Assembly (NCBI GenBank): GCA_944354265.1
Contig: CALVPX010000005.1
Coordinates: forward strand, 1 to 62,390
Length of the DNA stretch: 62,390 nucleotides
Direction of reading: 5' to 3'
DNA from: an uncultured Clostridia bacterium
GTDB lineage: Bacteria; Bacillota; Clostridia; Christensenellales; Borkfalkiaceae
A program made the position numbers and the translations under genes. Of this stretch, positions 33,478 to 41,083 are shown piece by piece (positions within the stretch are counted from its first letter, which is position 1; every line of letters starts with the position of its first letter). The notes under the pieces were generated by a model, which did not search any database, was not told where the DNA came from, and saw only the letters and a program-made list of their open reading frames with translations.

Positions 33478-33507
33478 AATAAAGCTTGAACGTGCGCAAC
33501 GCCTTAT

Positions 33508-33585
<78 letters not shown>

Positions 33586-33612
33586 ATCTGTTTACGCACG
33601 TTTAATATTTTT

Positions 33613-33690
33613 GGCGACGTAGCTTAGTTGGTCTATAGCGGCCGGTTCATACCCGGCAGGTCGGCGGTTCGAATCCACCCGTCGCTACCA
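33613..33690 (+). tRNA. tRNA-Met (CAT), elongator
   Basis: Acceptor GGCGACG/CGTCGCT, anticodon arm GCCGG-TTCATAC-CCGGC, CCA encoded. The TTCATAC loop and the G1-T72 pair match Firmicute elongator Met rather than Ile2. The T-stem GGCGG/CCACC has a C-A mismatch, and the D-stem has only three Watson-Crick pairs. Confidence 0.9.
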
Positions 33691-33762
33691 TCAAAAAACA
33701 GCGCCGCATCAGGCGACAAATATAAGATTGCATGCGGAATTTATCCGCACCAATCACCTTAA

Positions 33763-33837
33763 GGCCCGTTGGTCAAGCGGTTAAGACACCACCCTTTCAC
33801 GGTGGTATCATGGGTTCGAGTCCCGTACGGGTCACCA
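33763..33837 (+). tRNA. tRNA-Glu (TTC)
   Basis: Acceptor GGCCCGT/ACGGGTC, anticodon arm CCACC-CTTTCAC-GGTGG, T-arm ATGGG-TTCGAGT-CCCGT. CCA is encoded. All stems are regular. Confidence 0.96.
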
Positions 33838-33906
33838 CGACGGGAGTGCAACTTTTAAGCTGTATTCCCGCTTATATTATTCCCCCCTTCGGGAGGGGAA
33901 ACATCT

Positions 33907-33983
33907 GAAGGTGTAGTTCAGTTGGTTAGAACGCTACCTTGACATGGTAGAGGTCGTTGGTTCGAGTCCAATCATCTTCACCA
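33907..33983 (+). tRNA. tRNA-Val (GAC)
   Basis: Acceptor GAAGGTG/CATCTTC, anticodon arm CTACC-TTGACAT-GGTAG, T-arm GTTGG-TTCGAGT-CCAAT. CCA is encoded. Last gene of the tRNA operon. Confidence 0.96.
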
Positions 33984-34008
33984 CGTCGCCGCAAGGCACA
34001 TTTTGCAA

Positions 34009-34042
34009 CAAGCCGAGAAATTTCTCGGCTTGTTTGCTTTTT
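34009..34042 (+). terminator. tRNA operon terminator
   Basis: Perfect 12-bp inverted arms CAAGCCGAGAAA and TTTCTCGGCTTG, followed by TTTGCTTTTT. Confidence 0.85.
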
Positions 34043-34061
34043 ATGCCTGCGTCTCCTTATA

Positions 34062-34446
34062 TCGCGCAAATACTACAGTTTTGCGCGAGGCTATGGTATA
34101 AATTTGTGCGCTCCGCGAAAGCAAACTCACCTGCGCAAGCCCCCGCTGACGCGGGTGCACGGCTTGAGTTCGTTTGCTTATAGATGGAGTTTTCTCCGTG
34201 CAAGACACGGCGAAAACTCTTTTTAGTTTTTGTGCGCGCCGCTCAAGATGACGACCTTTTTGTCATTTCGACCAACGTGGAGAAATCTCGGAGCTGCCAT
34301 TGTCGCGCGCATTGCGCAGATTTCTCGACTGCGCTCGAAATGACAATGGCAGCGACGGACAAAAGGGGCGTACGACATAACTGCGTTCACGCAGATTTCT
34401 CCGCTGCGTTCGTCGACTACGCCTCCTCACTTCGGTCGAAATGACA
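34062..34446. repeat. Repeat block: F module, full A element and A half
   Basis: 34062-34095 carries the CGCGCAAA-TACTACAG-TTTTGCGCG hairpin (family F). 34255-34371 is a full A element (outer arms TTTTGTC/GACAAAA, then GC-rich). 34376-34446 is another A fragment ending GTCGAAATGACAG. A palindromic stretch with CAAACTCA and TTGAGTTCGTTTG ends (34130-34179) lies between them. No gene in the 568-bp gap. Confidence 0.65.
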
Positions 34447-34514
34447 GGTGGACTAAATATTAAGTAAGGAAAGGCGTCAATTGAAGTGTTTTATTTGTGA
34501 AAACACCAAATTGC

Positions 34515-34542
34515 TTGACGGGCGGGGCAAAAAGCTTATAAT
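34515..34542 (+). promoter_or_regulatory. Promoter directly before the 174-aa membrane protein gene
   Basis: TTGACG-16-TATAAT, with only nine bases between the -10 and the ATG. The predicted leader is at most about three nucleotides and carries no Shine-Dalgarno. Confidence 0.65.
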
Positions 34543-34551
34543 TATTATATA

Positions 34552-35076
34552 ATGAAAAAGCAGATTGATTTGAATGAGGTTACGGGCGCCGAGTGCATTG
34601 GCGAAAAGAGCAACAAATACCTGACTATACTGATAGTTTTTACGCTGATGTGGGTGGCGCTGATTGCCGTGTGCATCGCCTTTTATAACCGGGCGGCGCA
34701 AATTTTTTTGCTTGCCATTGTGGTGTGCGCCGTGCTTATTCTGCTGTGCGCATGGGAGATGATAAACTTTATTATTACGCCAAGGCAATGCGTTAAAAAG
34801 GGTAAGGAGGCAATTTATTTTTGGTCGGCGCGCAGATGGCGCAAACTTGCCTTTGCCGAGATTGACGAGGTGAGGACCAACGGGAACACGATTAACCCCT
34901 ACACCACAATGCGCTCGATTATTGACCGCGGCGGACTGAGGGTATTTGACAAGCACAACAACCTTTACAGAATTAAGTACCTTTACGACCCGCAGGGCGT
35001 TAAGGAGAGCATTGACAAGTGCTTTAAGAAGGAAGAGCCTAAGGACAGCAAGCAACAAAAGGGCAAAAATAAATAA
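34552..35076 (+). CDS. Hypothetical two-helix membrane protein
   Basis: 174 residues, family not recognised. Two hydrophobic helices (about 24-46 and 50-74) are followed by a soluble domain (about 75-150) with strand-rich sequence, which resembles the layout of bacterial membrane-anchored PH-like proteins (YdbT/YvbH type), though this is a weak impression. The C terminus is highly charged and lysine-rich (KKEEPKDSKQQKGKNK). The mRNA appears leaderless. A strong terminator follows, so it is monocistronic. Confidence 0.75.
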   Translation: MKKQIDLNEVTGAECIGEKSNKYLTILIVFTLMWVALIAVCIAFYNRAAQIFLLAIVVCAVLILLCAWEMINFIITPRQCVKKGKEAIYFWSARRWRKLAFAEIDEVRTNGNTINPYTTMRSIIDRGGLRVFDKHNNLYRIKYLYDPQGVKESIDKCFKKEEPKDSKQQKGKNK

Positions 35077-35077
35077 T

Positions 35078-35109
35078 ACAGATATTACAGATTATACAGT
35101 TAATACAAA
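35078..35109 (+). repeat. 31-bp repeat preceding a terminator, copy 1
   Basis: About 31 bp starting ACAGATATTACAGAT and ending TTAATACAA, located just after a stop codon and before a GC-rich terminator. 36685-36714 matches at 28 of 31 positions in the same context. Confidence 0.6.
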
Positions 35110-35120
35110 AAATGATATGG

Positions 35121-35157
35121 GGCGGGGACGCACAACGGCGCGTCCCCGCCCCTTTTT
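35121..35157 (+). terminator. Terminator after the 174-aa gene (possibly bidirectional)
   Basis: Arms GGGCGGGGACGC and GCGTCCCCGCCC followed by CTTTTT. It also lies 3' of the convergent HxlR gene. Confidence 0.85.
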
Positions 35158-35160
35158 ATG

Positions 35161-35502
35161 TTAAATTCTGTTCTTATCCCCCCACTCGCACATGCCGTCG
35201 AGAATGGGCATTAAAGATTTACCCCTGTCTGAAAGGCTGTATTCTACCTTTGGCGGTATTTGGGGGTATTCCTTGCGGATTATCAGGCCGTCGTGTTCGA
35301 GTTCCTTTAAAGAGCTTGAGAGAGTTTTATAGGATATTCCCTTTATGTATCTCTGCAATTCGTTGTAACGGACGACGCCGAACTCCATTAAAGTGTATAA
35401 AATAGTCATCTTATACTTGCCGCTTATGAGCGACAGCGTGTACGAGAAACCTGTGTCGCACAATTTTTCGCTTGCGATGCACCTCTTTGAATTATTGTCC
35501 AT
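35161..35502 (-). CDS. HxlR-family transcriptional regulator
   Basis: A 113-residue winged-helix regulator of the HxlR/YodB type: SLISGKYKMTILYTLMEFGVVRYNELQRYIKGISYKTLSSSLKELEHDGLI is the HTH. Such proteins often sense electrophiles or redox state through a cysteine near the N terminus; here CIASEKLC offers two. ATG 35502 was chosen because AGGAGG lies at proper spacing. It diverges from the NTF2-like and flavoprotein genes, its likely targets. Confidence 0.92.
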   Translation of the reverse strand: MDNNSKRCIASEKLCDTGFSYTLSLISGKYKMTILYTLMEFGVVRYNELQRYIKGISYKTLSSSLKELEHDGLIIRKEYPQIPPKVEYSLSDRGKSLMPILDGMCEWGDKNRI

Positions 35503-35531
35503 ACTGTGCCTCCTGCACTTCACTTTTAGTT

Positions 35532-35584
35532 AGTATCGCACTTTATTGTGCGTACTTGACAAAATTATTATACCGTCATACAAT
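35532..35584 (+). promoter_or_regulatory. Promoter and candidate HxlR operator
   Basis: TTGACA-17-TACAAT (35556-35584) drives the NTF2-like gene. Just upstream, AGTA-N17-TACT encloses the palindrome GCACTTTATTGTGC. The AGTA/TACT spacing resembles operators of the HxlR/YodB group, and the HxlR gene starts 30 bp away on the other strand. Confidence 0.6.
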
Positions 35585-35616
35585 AATGTTGTCAATAAAA
35601 AAACGGAGGTTTTATT

Positions 35617-36000
35617 ATGCGAGAAAAAATAGGCGAATACAAGGCCGTTGAAGAGGCGGCGATGAAGTTTATTCAGAGCGTTGCCGAGGGCAACAGCAAG
35701 TATGCACGCGAGCTGTTCATCGACGAGGCTGTACTGTTCGGCTACCTTGACGGCAAGCTTGAGCACGGCTCCATTGAGCAGTTTTACCACAACGTGGACA
35801 CCGTTGCGGGCGGGGAAAACTTTAAGGCGAGGGTTGACGTGCTCCTCCTTGAAGAGACGCTTGCCGTTGTGCGCGTGCTTGAGGAGGGATGGGGCGGAAG
35901 GATTGACTTCACCGACGTTCTGCTCCTTTTAAAGATGAACGGCGAATGGAAGTGCGTTGCCAAGGCCTATAACCAAAACAGCGACACGATTGCAAAATGA
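35617..36000 (+). CDS. NTF2-like (SnoaL/lumazine-binding-type) protein
   Basis: 127 residues with the cone-shaped NTF2-like fold signature: an N-terminal helix pair, VDTVAGGENFKARVDVLLLEETLAVVRVLEEGWGGRIDFTDVLLLLKMNGEWKCVAKAYN. Several families (Lumazine_bd_2, DUF4440) share this pattern. Function unknown. CGGAGG precedes the ATG. It is cotranscribed with the flavoprotein downstream and divergent from the HxlR regulator. Confidence 0.8.
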   Translation: MREKIGEYKAVEEAAMKFIQSVAEGNSKYARELFIDEAVLFGYLDGKLEHGSIEQFYHNVDTVAGGENFKARVDVLLLEETLAVVRVLEEGWGGRIDFTDVLLLLKMNGEWKCVAKAYNQNSDTIAK

Positions 36001-36131
36001 CCGCGTTGAACGGGGCATATGTGCGGGGCAATGCCCCTTTGCGCATATGCCTGAACATTGATTTGACGACTATTGCCGGCGGGGCACAGCCGCGACGGCG
36101 CAGATAAAAAATTTATGAGAGGTTGTATATT

Positions 36132-36680
36132 ATGGCTGAAAAAATTGTTGTGATTACGGGCAGCCCGAGGAAGGGCGGCAACTCCTTTGCGATGACGGAC
36201 GCGTTTATTGGGGCCGCCAAGGCAGAGGGCTGCGAGGTTGTGCGCTTTGACGCGGCCATGGCAAAGGTTGGCGGCTGCCACGCCTGCGAGACATGTTTTT
36301 CGACGGGAAAGGCGTGCAGCTTTGACGACGACTTCAACAAGGTTGCGCCCGACATTGAGAGCGCCGACGGCGTTGTGTTCACCATGCCCGTTTATTGGTA
36401 CTCCATACCCGCGCAGATCAAGTGCGTGATTGACAAGCTGTACTCCTTCTGCGTTGCGGGCAGGGACGTTGCGGGGAAGAAGTGCGCACTGATTGCCTGC
36501 TGCGAGGAGGACGACATGACCGTTTTGGACGGAGTGAGGATTCCCTACGAGCGCACGGTTGCGCTGCTTAAATGGAAGTCCGTTGGCGAAGTGCTTGTGC
36601 CCGGCGTTTTAAACCGCGGCGACATTGACGGCACCGACGGCTGCAAGAGGGCCGCCGAACTTGCAAAACAATTTATTTAA
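36132..36680 (+). CDS. NADPH-dependent FMN reductase-type flavoprotein
   Basis: 182 residues of the flavodoxin-fold, iron-sulfur-flavoprotein-like group. The FMN-phosphate loop is ITGSPRKGGNS, followed by the cysteine-rich segment GGCHACETCFSTGKACSFDD, the DGVVFTMPVYWYSIPAQIKCVIDK loop and the C-terminal part. In related proteins such cysteines bind a 4Fe-4S cluster or are redox active. The start is ATG 36132 with AGAGG upstream. Together with the NTF2-like protein and HxlR regulator it likely forms a redox or electrophile-response unit. Confidence 0.88.
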   Translation: MAEKIVVITGSPRKGGNSFAMTDAFIGAAKAEGCEVVRFDAAMAKVGGCHACETCFSTGKACSFDDDFNKVAPDIESADGVVFTMPVYWYSIPAQIKCVIDKLYSFCVAGRDVAGKKCALIACCEEDDMTVLDGVRIPYERTVALLKWKSVGEVLVPGVLNRGDIDGTDGCKRAAELAKQFI

Positions 36681-36684
36681 TAAA

Positions 36685-36714
36685 ACAGATATTACAGATA
36701 ATACAATTAATACA
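36685..36714 (+). repeat. 31-bp repeat preceding a terminator, copy 2
   Basis: Second copy of the sequence at 35078-35109, again between a stop codon and a strong terminator. Confidence 0.6.
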
Positions 36715-36720
36715 TAAGTA

Positions 36721-36757
36721 TGCGGGCGTGCGCAACTGCGCACGCCCGCATTTTTTG
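36721..36757 (+). terminator. Terminator of the flavoprotein operon
   Basis: Arms TGCGGGCGTGCGCA and TGCGCACGCCCGCA followed by TTTTTT. Confidence 0.9.
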
Positions 36758-36767
36758 CAAAAATACA

Positions 36768-36796
36768 TTGACTAAGGCAGGGCTTTAACGTATAAT
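36768..36796 (+). promoter_or_regulatory. Promoter of the DUF4085-like pair
   Basis: TTGACT-17-TATAAT, 28 nt before the first gene, whose ATG is preceded by AGAGGG. Confidence 0.75.
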
Positions 36797-36824
36797 TGAG
36801 TAAATAAATTTTTAAGAGGGTCAA

Positions 36825-37772
36825 ATGAAGTATTTTACCAAGGATTGGTATGTGCTGATGCAGCACCTGAACTACACCGCGAGCATGACGCCCATAGCCG
36901 ACAAAAAGTACACCGACGGTGAGATCACCGCACTTTTGAGCGGCAAAATTAAAGAGCGCATAGAGCGCGACATGGAGGAATACAACACCCCTCCCGTTCG
37001 CACCGAAATTGACTTTGAAAATTTTCAGCCCGACGATTTTGCCACATACGACATGGAGAGGGGCGTGCTTGTAATACCCTCCTCCATTGAAGAGATCAAG
37101 GCGGACATTGAGAGGGACTACCAAAACAACCTTGCAGAATTCGAAAACAGGCCGCCTTTTGACCCCAAAAAGACAATTGAAGAGTTCACCGAGACATATA
37201 AGTCGGGGCTGAAGTACGGTTATTTGCGCTTCCCCGAGTGGGTGAAGGGCGCGGCGGACATAAGACTGATTGCTATGGGGTACCTGCCCGAGAGCGTCTA
37301 TAAGGATCTTGAGGCCGAACAGCAGCGCAACAAGCAGCTGTTTGAAGCCATAAACGACAGTGCAACCGCCACTTTAAATGCCGAAAATGAAAAGATACCC
37401 GAAGAGATTGCAAGAAATTTCAACTTCCACGACGGGGAGATAATATACCTTGAGGAGGCCGACGGCGACATTGTTATGCTGATCAACGAGGATTACATTC
37501 CTTACGAAGGTCAGACGCCCTACACCAAGGTAATTTTTGTGGGCGCAAAAATTATTGAAAGGGACGAAAACCTTAAATTTGAGCGCGAAAACATTGAAAT
37601 TGACGGGCAAAACTGCCCCACCTACCCCGTTTGGCTGTATGAGGAGCTGTATAAGACAAAGGACGGGTACGAGGCGCACATGCTGCTGAGCGAAAACGAT
37701 TTGTGCTACCTGACCATAGCGTGCAGAGATATTAAATTTGAGTTCAACATAGATTACAGAGAGCACGAATGA
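36825..37772 (+). CDS. DUF4085-like protein, first of a tandem pair
   Basis: 315 residues, soluble and acidic. The N terminus MKYFTKDWYVLMQHL resembles DUF4085 proteins of Firmicutes (uncharacterised). Conserved blocks shared with the next gene: EEYNTPP, ENRPPFDPKKTIE, LPEWV-like FPEWVKGAADIRLIAMGYLP, NFHDGEIIYL, KIIERDENL and LTIACRDIKFE. No catalytic motif is evident. It overlaps the next gene by 4 nt, implying coupled translation. Confidence 0.75.
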   Translation: MKYFTKDWYVLMQHLNYTASMTPIADKKYTDGEITALLSGKIKERIERDMEEYNTPPVRTEIDFENFQPDDFATYDMERGVLVIPSSIEEIKADIERDYQNNLAEFENRPPFDPKKTIEEFTETYKSGLKYGYLRFPEWVKGAADIRLIAMGYLPESVYKDLEAEQQRNKQLFEAINDSATATLNAENEKIPEEIARNFNFHDGEIIYLEEADGDIVMLINEDYIPYEGQTPYTKVIFVGAKIIERDENLKFERENIEIDGQNCPTYPVWLYEELYKTKDGYEAHMLLSENDLCYLTIACRDIKFEFNIDYREHE

Positions 37773-38722
37773 GATACTTCACCGACGAGTACGACAGCCT
37801 TTGCATACGCCATATGGACGTCAGGCGGATAGCCGACAGAGAATATTCCGACAGGGACATAGCCACCCTTAAAAAGCGGAAGCTGAGCCGCACAATACGG
37901 CAGGCAGAAGAGGGCTATAACACTCCGCCGACTAAGATTGACGTATATAAATACACTAATGGCCCCGACGAACTGAAGGCTGAGGACTTTTTTTATGAGG
38001 ATCCCGAGACGGGTGAGCTTAAAACCTATTCCTCACTTGAAGAAGTGGACGCCATGTTTGAGGAAAAGTATTGTAAGGAATGTAAGGAATTTGAGAAACG
38101 CCCTCCATTTGACCCCAAAAATGCGATTGAAAGGTTTGAAAGGCAGTGCGCGATGAGGCGCGACAAAAATTATGCACGGCTGCCCGAATGGGTTTATGAC
38201 AGCGTGGACATTCGCCTCATAGAGCTTGGGTACCTGCCCGCCTCCGCCTACGACAGGCTGAAGGCTGAGGACAGGCAAAGAGAGCGGCGCAGAAGGGAAA
38301 TTGAACGGGCGGCAAGAAACGACCCGCAGTCAAGGAGGGTGCCGGGCAATTTAAAAGATGAATGGGGATTTCACGACGGCGCTGTGCTTTACCTGAAAGG
38401 CAATGACTGCGGCCTTGAAATGCTCATACACGAGGACTTCCCCCGCGAAGGCCGCACCACACCGAACATAAAGATTAAATTTTTGGGCGGCAAGATAATT
38501 GAGCGGGACGAAAATTTGAACTTTGATTTTGTGGACTTCACCCTTGCAGACAGCACAAAATGCAGGAGCTATTGCCGATGGCTTAACAATGAGCTTTATA
38601 AAACCGACGACGGATACGAGGCGCGCATGCGCTTTGCAACGCCGCAGGGCTACGCTCACCTTACGATTGCCTGCCGCGACATCTTTTTGGAGTACGACGC
38701 GGGCGACGAGGGACTCATTTAA
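37769..38722 (+). CDS. DUF4085-like protein, second of a tandem pair
   Basis: 317 residues, a clear paralogue of the preceding gene with the same block order (MRYFTDEYDSLC, EEGYNTPP, KRPPFDPKNAIE, RLPEWVYDSVDIRLIELGYLP, WGFHDGAVLYL, KIIERDENL, LTIACRDIFLEY). It is enriched in arginine around 170-195 (DRQRERRRREIERAARN). Divergence is high, so the duplication is not recent. It overlaps the first gene by ATGA. Function unknown. Confidence 0.75.
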   Translation: MRYFTDEYDSLCIRHMDVRRIADREYSDRDIATLKKRKLSRTIRQAEEGYNTPPTKIDVYKYTNGPDELKAEDFFYEDPETGELKTYSSLEEVDAMFEEKYCKECKEFEKRPPFDPKNAIERFERQCAMRRDKNYARLPEWVYDSVDIRLIELGYLPASAYDRLKAEDRQRERRRREIERAARNDPQSRRVPGNLKDEWGFHDGAVLYLKGNDCGLEMLIHEDFPREGRTTPNIKIKFLGGKIIERDENLNFDFVDFTLADSTKCRSYCRWLNNELYKTDDGYEARMRFATPQGYAHLTIACRDIFLEYDAGDEGLI

Positions 38723-38736
38723 TATTGAAAAATTAA

Positions 38737-38768
38737 CGCGCGCCGCGAAAGAAATTCGCGGCGCGCGC
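38737..38768. terminator. Bidirectional terminator between DUF4085 pair and degV
   Basis: Arms CGCGCGCCGCGAA and TTCGCGGCGCGCG between two convergent genes. Confidence 0.8.
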
Positions 38769-38788
38769 ACTTTAAATTTTTACACTAT

Positions 38789-39637
38789 TCAGTTTGCAAA
38801 GAAGGCGACGGCTATGGCACCGGGGCCGACGTGGGTGCCTATGGTGCTGCCGATGAGGTAGTAGGGAATATTTTCCGCCCTGCCCTTCCAAAGATTTTCG
38901 CTGTCGGCTATGTACTTTTTGAGGAAGGCGTCCGACAGGCCCGAATATGCGAGGACATAGGGCATGGAGAAGTTTATGCCGCCGCACTTTGTTACGAGCT
39001 GATTTAAAAGGTTGTTGCCCTTTTTAGAGCCCATGGCCTTGCCGAGCAATTTGACCTCGCCTTCATTTACGGTGATAACGGGCTTGATGGAGAGCATTTC
39101 GCCCGCAACAGCGGCGACGGAGGAAATTCTGCCGCCCTTTCTTAAATATTTCAATGTGTCAAGCAGGGCGAGGAGCTGAATTTTTTTCTTCTTTTCGTTG
39201 AGCTCTTCGGCAATCTGCGGGGCGGTCATTTCGCCCTTATCCACGAGGCGGATGGCGTAATCGAGCAGAATTCTTTCGCCGATGCAGGCGTTTAAGCTGT
39301 CGACCACGAAAACTTTGCCCGCATATTTTTTTGCGGCTTTTACCGCCGACGAGTATGTGCCCGAGAGTTTTGAAGAGATGGTTATTGCTATTACCTGACT
39401 GCCGTCGGCAGTGAGGCGTTTGAAATTATCGTCGAAGGTGAATTCGTTTATCTGACTAGTTTGGGGAAGGTCTGAATTTTCAATGAGCTTTTCAAAGAAC
39501 TGTTCGTGGGAAAGAGTCAAACCGTCGAGATACTCCTCATCGCCGAAGCGCACAGTGAAGGGCAAAAGAGTGATGCCAAGCTCCTCCGCCTGAGATTTTT
39601 CGACATCGCAACCGCTGTCGACTAAAATTTTTATCAT
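38789..39637 (-). CDS. DegV-family fatty-acid-binding protein
   Basis: A 282-residue FakB-type protein: ILVDSGCDV at the N terminus, GITLLPFTVRFGDEEYLDG, the lipid-headgroup motif LPQTSQINEF (usual TSQPS region), VFVVDSLNACIGERIL and the C-terminal GTHVGPGAIAVAF. Characterised members present fatty acids to the FakA kinase. FakA is not encoded in this window. GGGAG precedes the ATG. It is downstream of the marR gene. Confidence 0.93.
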   Translation of the reverse strand: MIKILVDSGCDVEKSQAEELGITLLPFTVRFGDEEYLDGLTLSHEQFFEKLIENSDLPQTSQINEFTFDDNFKRLTADGSQVIAITISSKLSGTYSSAVKAAKKYAGKVFVVDSLNACIGERILLDYAIRLVDKGEMTAPQIAEELNEKKKKIQLLALLDTLKYLRKGGRISSVAAVAGEMLSIKPVITVNEGEVKLLGKAMGSKKGNNLLNQLVTKCGGINFSMPYVLAYSGLSDAFLKKYIADSENLWKGRAENIPYYLIGSTIGTHVGPGAIAVAFFAN

Positions 39638-39648
39638 ATATGCTCCCT

Positions 39649-40092
39649 TTAATTTTTTGAGAGGTCGGCGTAGTATTTTTCGAGATTGTCTGAGATGATT
39701 ACGAGCGATTTATAAAAGAACTCCCTCTCCTCGTCCGAGAATTCGGCGCTGCCTGCATGAACCGCCGCGGCCGCACGTTGGACGATGTACTGCGCAAGCT
39801 CCGTCCCCTTTTGCGTGAGCTTTACGGGGGCGTTGTGCGAGGCGGGGTCGTATTCGGCATAGTCCTGCTCGCGCAGGGTGGCGAGGGCGCGCGAAATTGC
39901 GGCTTTATCTTCGAGCGTGAGTTTTACGAGCTCGCTTGCCGTAAGACCTTCGCGGTGAATGTTGAGATAATAAAGACACATTACATGAATGGACTTTAAG
40001 CCGCATTTTTTCATTTCGTATATCTTTATTTTCTGCACGAGCTTATTGAGCTTTAAAATGCTTATGGTAAATCTTTCGAACAAATCCTCCAT
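39649..40092 (-). CDS. MarR-family transcriptional regulator
   Basis: A 147-residue winged-helix regulator: the HTH LTASELVKLTLEDKAAISRALATLREQDYAEYDP with the following wing. ATG 40092 (MEDLFERF) has AGAGG upstream; a longer frame to 40227 runs through the promoter and is rejected. It is cotranscribed with degV, suggesting fatty-acid-related control, perhaps FabT-like. That link is inference. Confidence 0.9.
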   Translation of the reverse strand: MEDLFERFTISILKLNKLVQKIKIYEMKKCGLKSIHVMCLYYLNIHREGLTASELVKLTLEDKAAISRALATLREQDYAEYDPASHNAPVKLTQKGTELAQYIVQRAAAAVHAGSAEFSDEEREFFYKSLVIISDNLEKYYADLSKN

Positions 40093-40123
40093 TTTTCGGC
40101 CTCTGTTTTTGGTATGTGACCGA

Positions 40124-40152
40124 ATTATATACTTAATTTGTTGAATTGTCAA
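40124..40152 (-). promoter_or_regulatory. marR-degV promoter
   Basis: TTGACA-17-TATAAT on the minus strand, a perfect consensus. Confidence 0.85.
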
Positions 40153-40159
40153 CCATTTT

Positions 40160-40388
40160 TTTGGGAGATTTCGCCATGCGCACGTCGGAACAAACTTTGC
40201 TCTATGCAAGCCGTGGACGCCTTGCAACTATACTGCGTTGTTCCTCCTTCTTCGCGCAAATACTACAGTTTTGCGCGAGTGTTAAGGTTAATTGTGCTCG
40301 CTTAGTCGAAATGACAAAGGGTGGGCGGGCGGGTTTCTCTGTCATCTTGAGTGGAGCGAGTGTATACGAGCGAAATCGAAAGATCTTG
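40160..40388. repeat. Composite A-F repeat, copy 2, plus B left half
   Basis: GGGAGATTTCGCC, then CAAACTTTGCTC...GCAAGCC, the F hairpin (40252-40278) and GTCGAAATGACAAAG, followed by a family B left end (TGTCATCTTGAGTGGAGCGA, TCGAAAGATCTTG). Confidence 0.7.
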
Positions 40389-40393
40389 CTTTT

Positions 40394-40960
40394 TTATTGA
40401 ATGACCTTTATAACCTTTGCGGGCACGCCGCCCACTATTGTCTTGGGCGGGACGTCCTTGGTGACCACGGCGCCCGCCGCCACTATTGCGCCGTCGCCGA
40501 CGGTTACACCCGGGAGTATGGTGGCGTGAGCGCCTATCCACACGTTTTTGCCGATGTGCACGGGAGAGGCCGTCATGTCGCCCCGACGTGAAGGGTCCTG
40601 TTCGTGATTGAGTGTGGCGATTACCACCTGATGGCCTATTAAAGCGCCGTCGCCGATATATATTCCGCCCTGATCCTGAAGGCAGCAGCCGCTGTTTATG
40701 AACACGTTGTCGCCTATTGTGATATTCATGCCGTAATCGGTGTAAAAGGGCGGAAAAAGCCCGAAGTTTGCCCCTACCTTGCCGCAGGTGAGCTCGTTGA
40801 AGAGAGCCTGCAACTCCCCGCGGGTGAGCAGGCTGTTATTGATTTTATGCGTTATGCGCTGCGCCCTTGCGGCCGCCTCGTGCATGTGGAGATGCGCGGG
40901 CGAGCCTGCCGCAATTTTGGGGTCGGCCTTTAAAGCCGCGATATATTCCTGACTTTCCAT
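40394..40960 (-). CDS. Maltose/galactoside O-acetyltransferase-type hexapeptide protein
   Basis: A 188-residue left-handed beta-helix acetyltransferase of the Maa/LacA/NodL group. The Mac N-terminal region ([35 protein letters not shown]) and hexapeptide repeats with the active-site histidine in [11 protein letters not shown] are visible, ending in [21 protein letters not shown]. It acetylates sugars using acetyl-CoA; the acceptor is unknown. It diverges from a LysR regulator, its likely controller. Confidence 0.93.
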   Translation of the reverse strand: MESQEYIAALKADPKIAAGSPAHLHMHEAAARAQRITHKINNSLLTRGELQALFNELTCGKVGANFGLFPPFYTDYGMNITIGDNVFINSGCCLQDQGGIYIGDGALIGHQVVIATLNHEQDPSRRGDMTASPVHIGKNVWIGAHATILPGVTVGDGAIVAAGAVVTKDVPPKTIVGGVPAKVIKVIQ

Positions 40961-40981
40961 AAGTCCTCCTTTGACGGATAT

Positions 40982-41066
40982 ATTTTAATCCGCGGCACGC
41001 TACATGTCAATTGCTTATATTTTATACAAAAGCATAATTGACAGGCATGGAAATGTATGTTAAAAT
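40982..41066. promoter_or_regulatory. Mirror-image divergent promoters of the acetyltransferase and lysR genes
   Basis: Both directions read TTGACA-17-TAAAAT (minus strand 41010 to 40982, plus strand 41038 to 41066). The two -35 boxes form the ends of an inverted repeat, TGTCAATTGCTT and AAGC..AATTGACA (41005-41043), which probably includes the LysR binding site. Confidence 0.8.
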
Positions 41067-41083
41067 CAGTCAGGAGGTGCAAG

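Noticed and set aside
40093..40227. N-terminal extension of the MarR protein
   Set aside because: The extension would run through the consensus promoter and into repeat sequence, whereas ATG 40092 has a Shine-Dalgarno.
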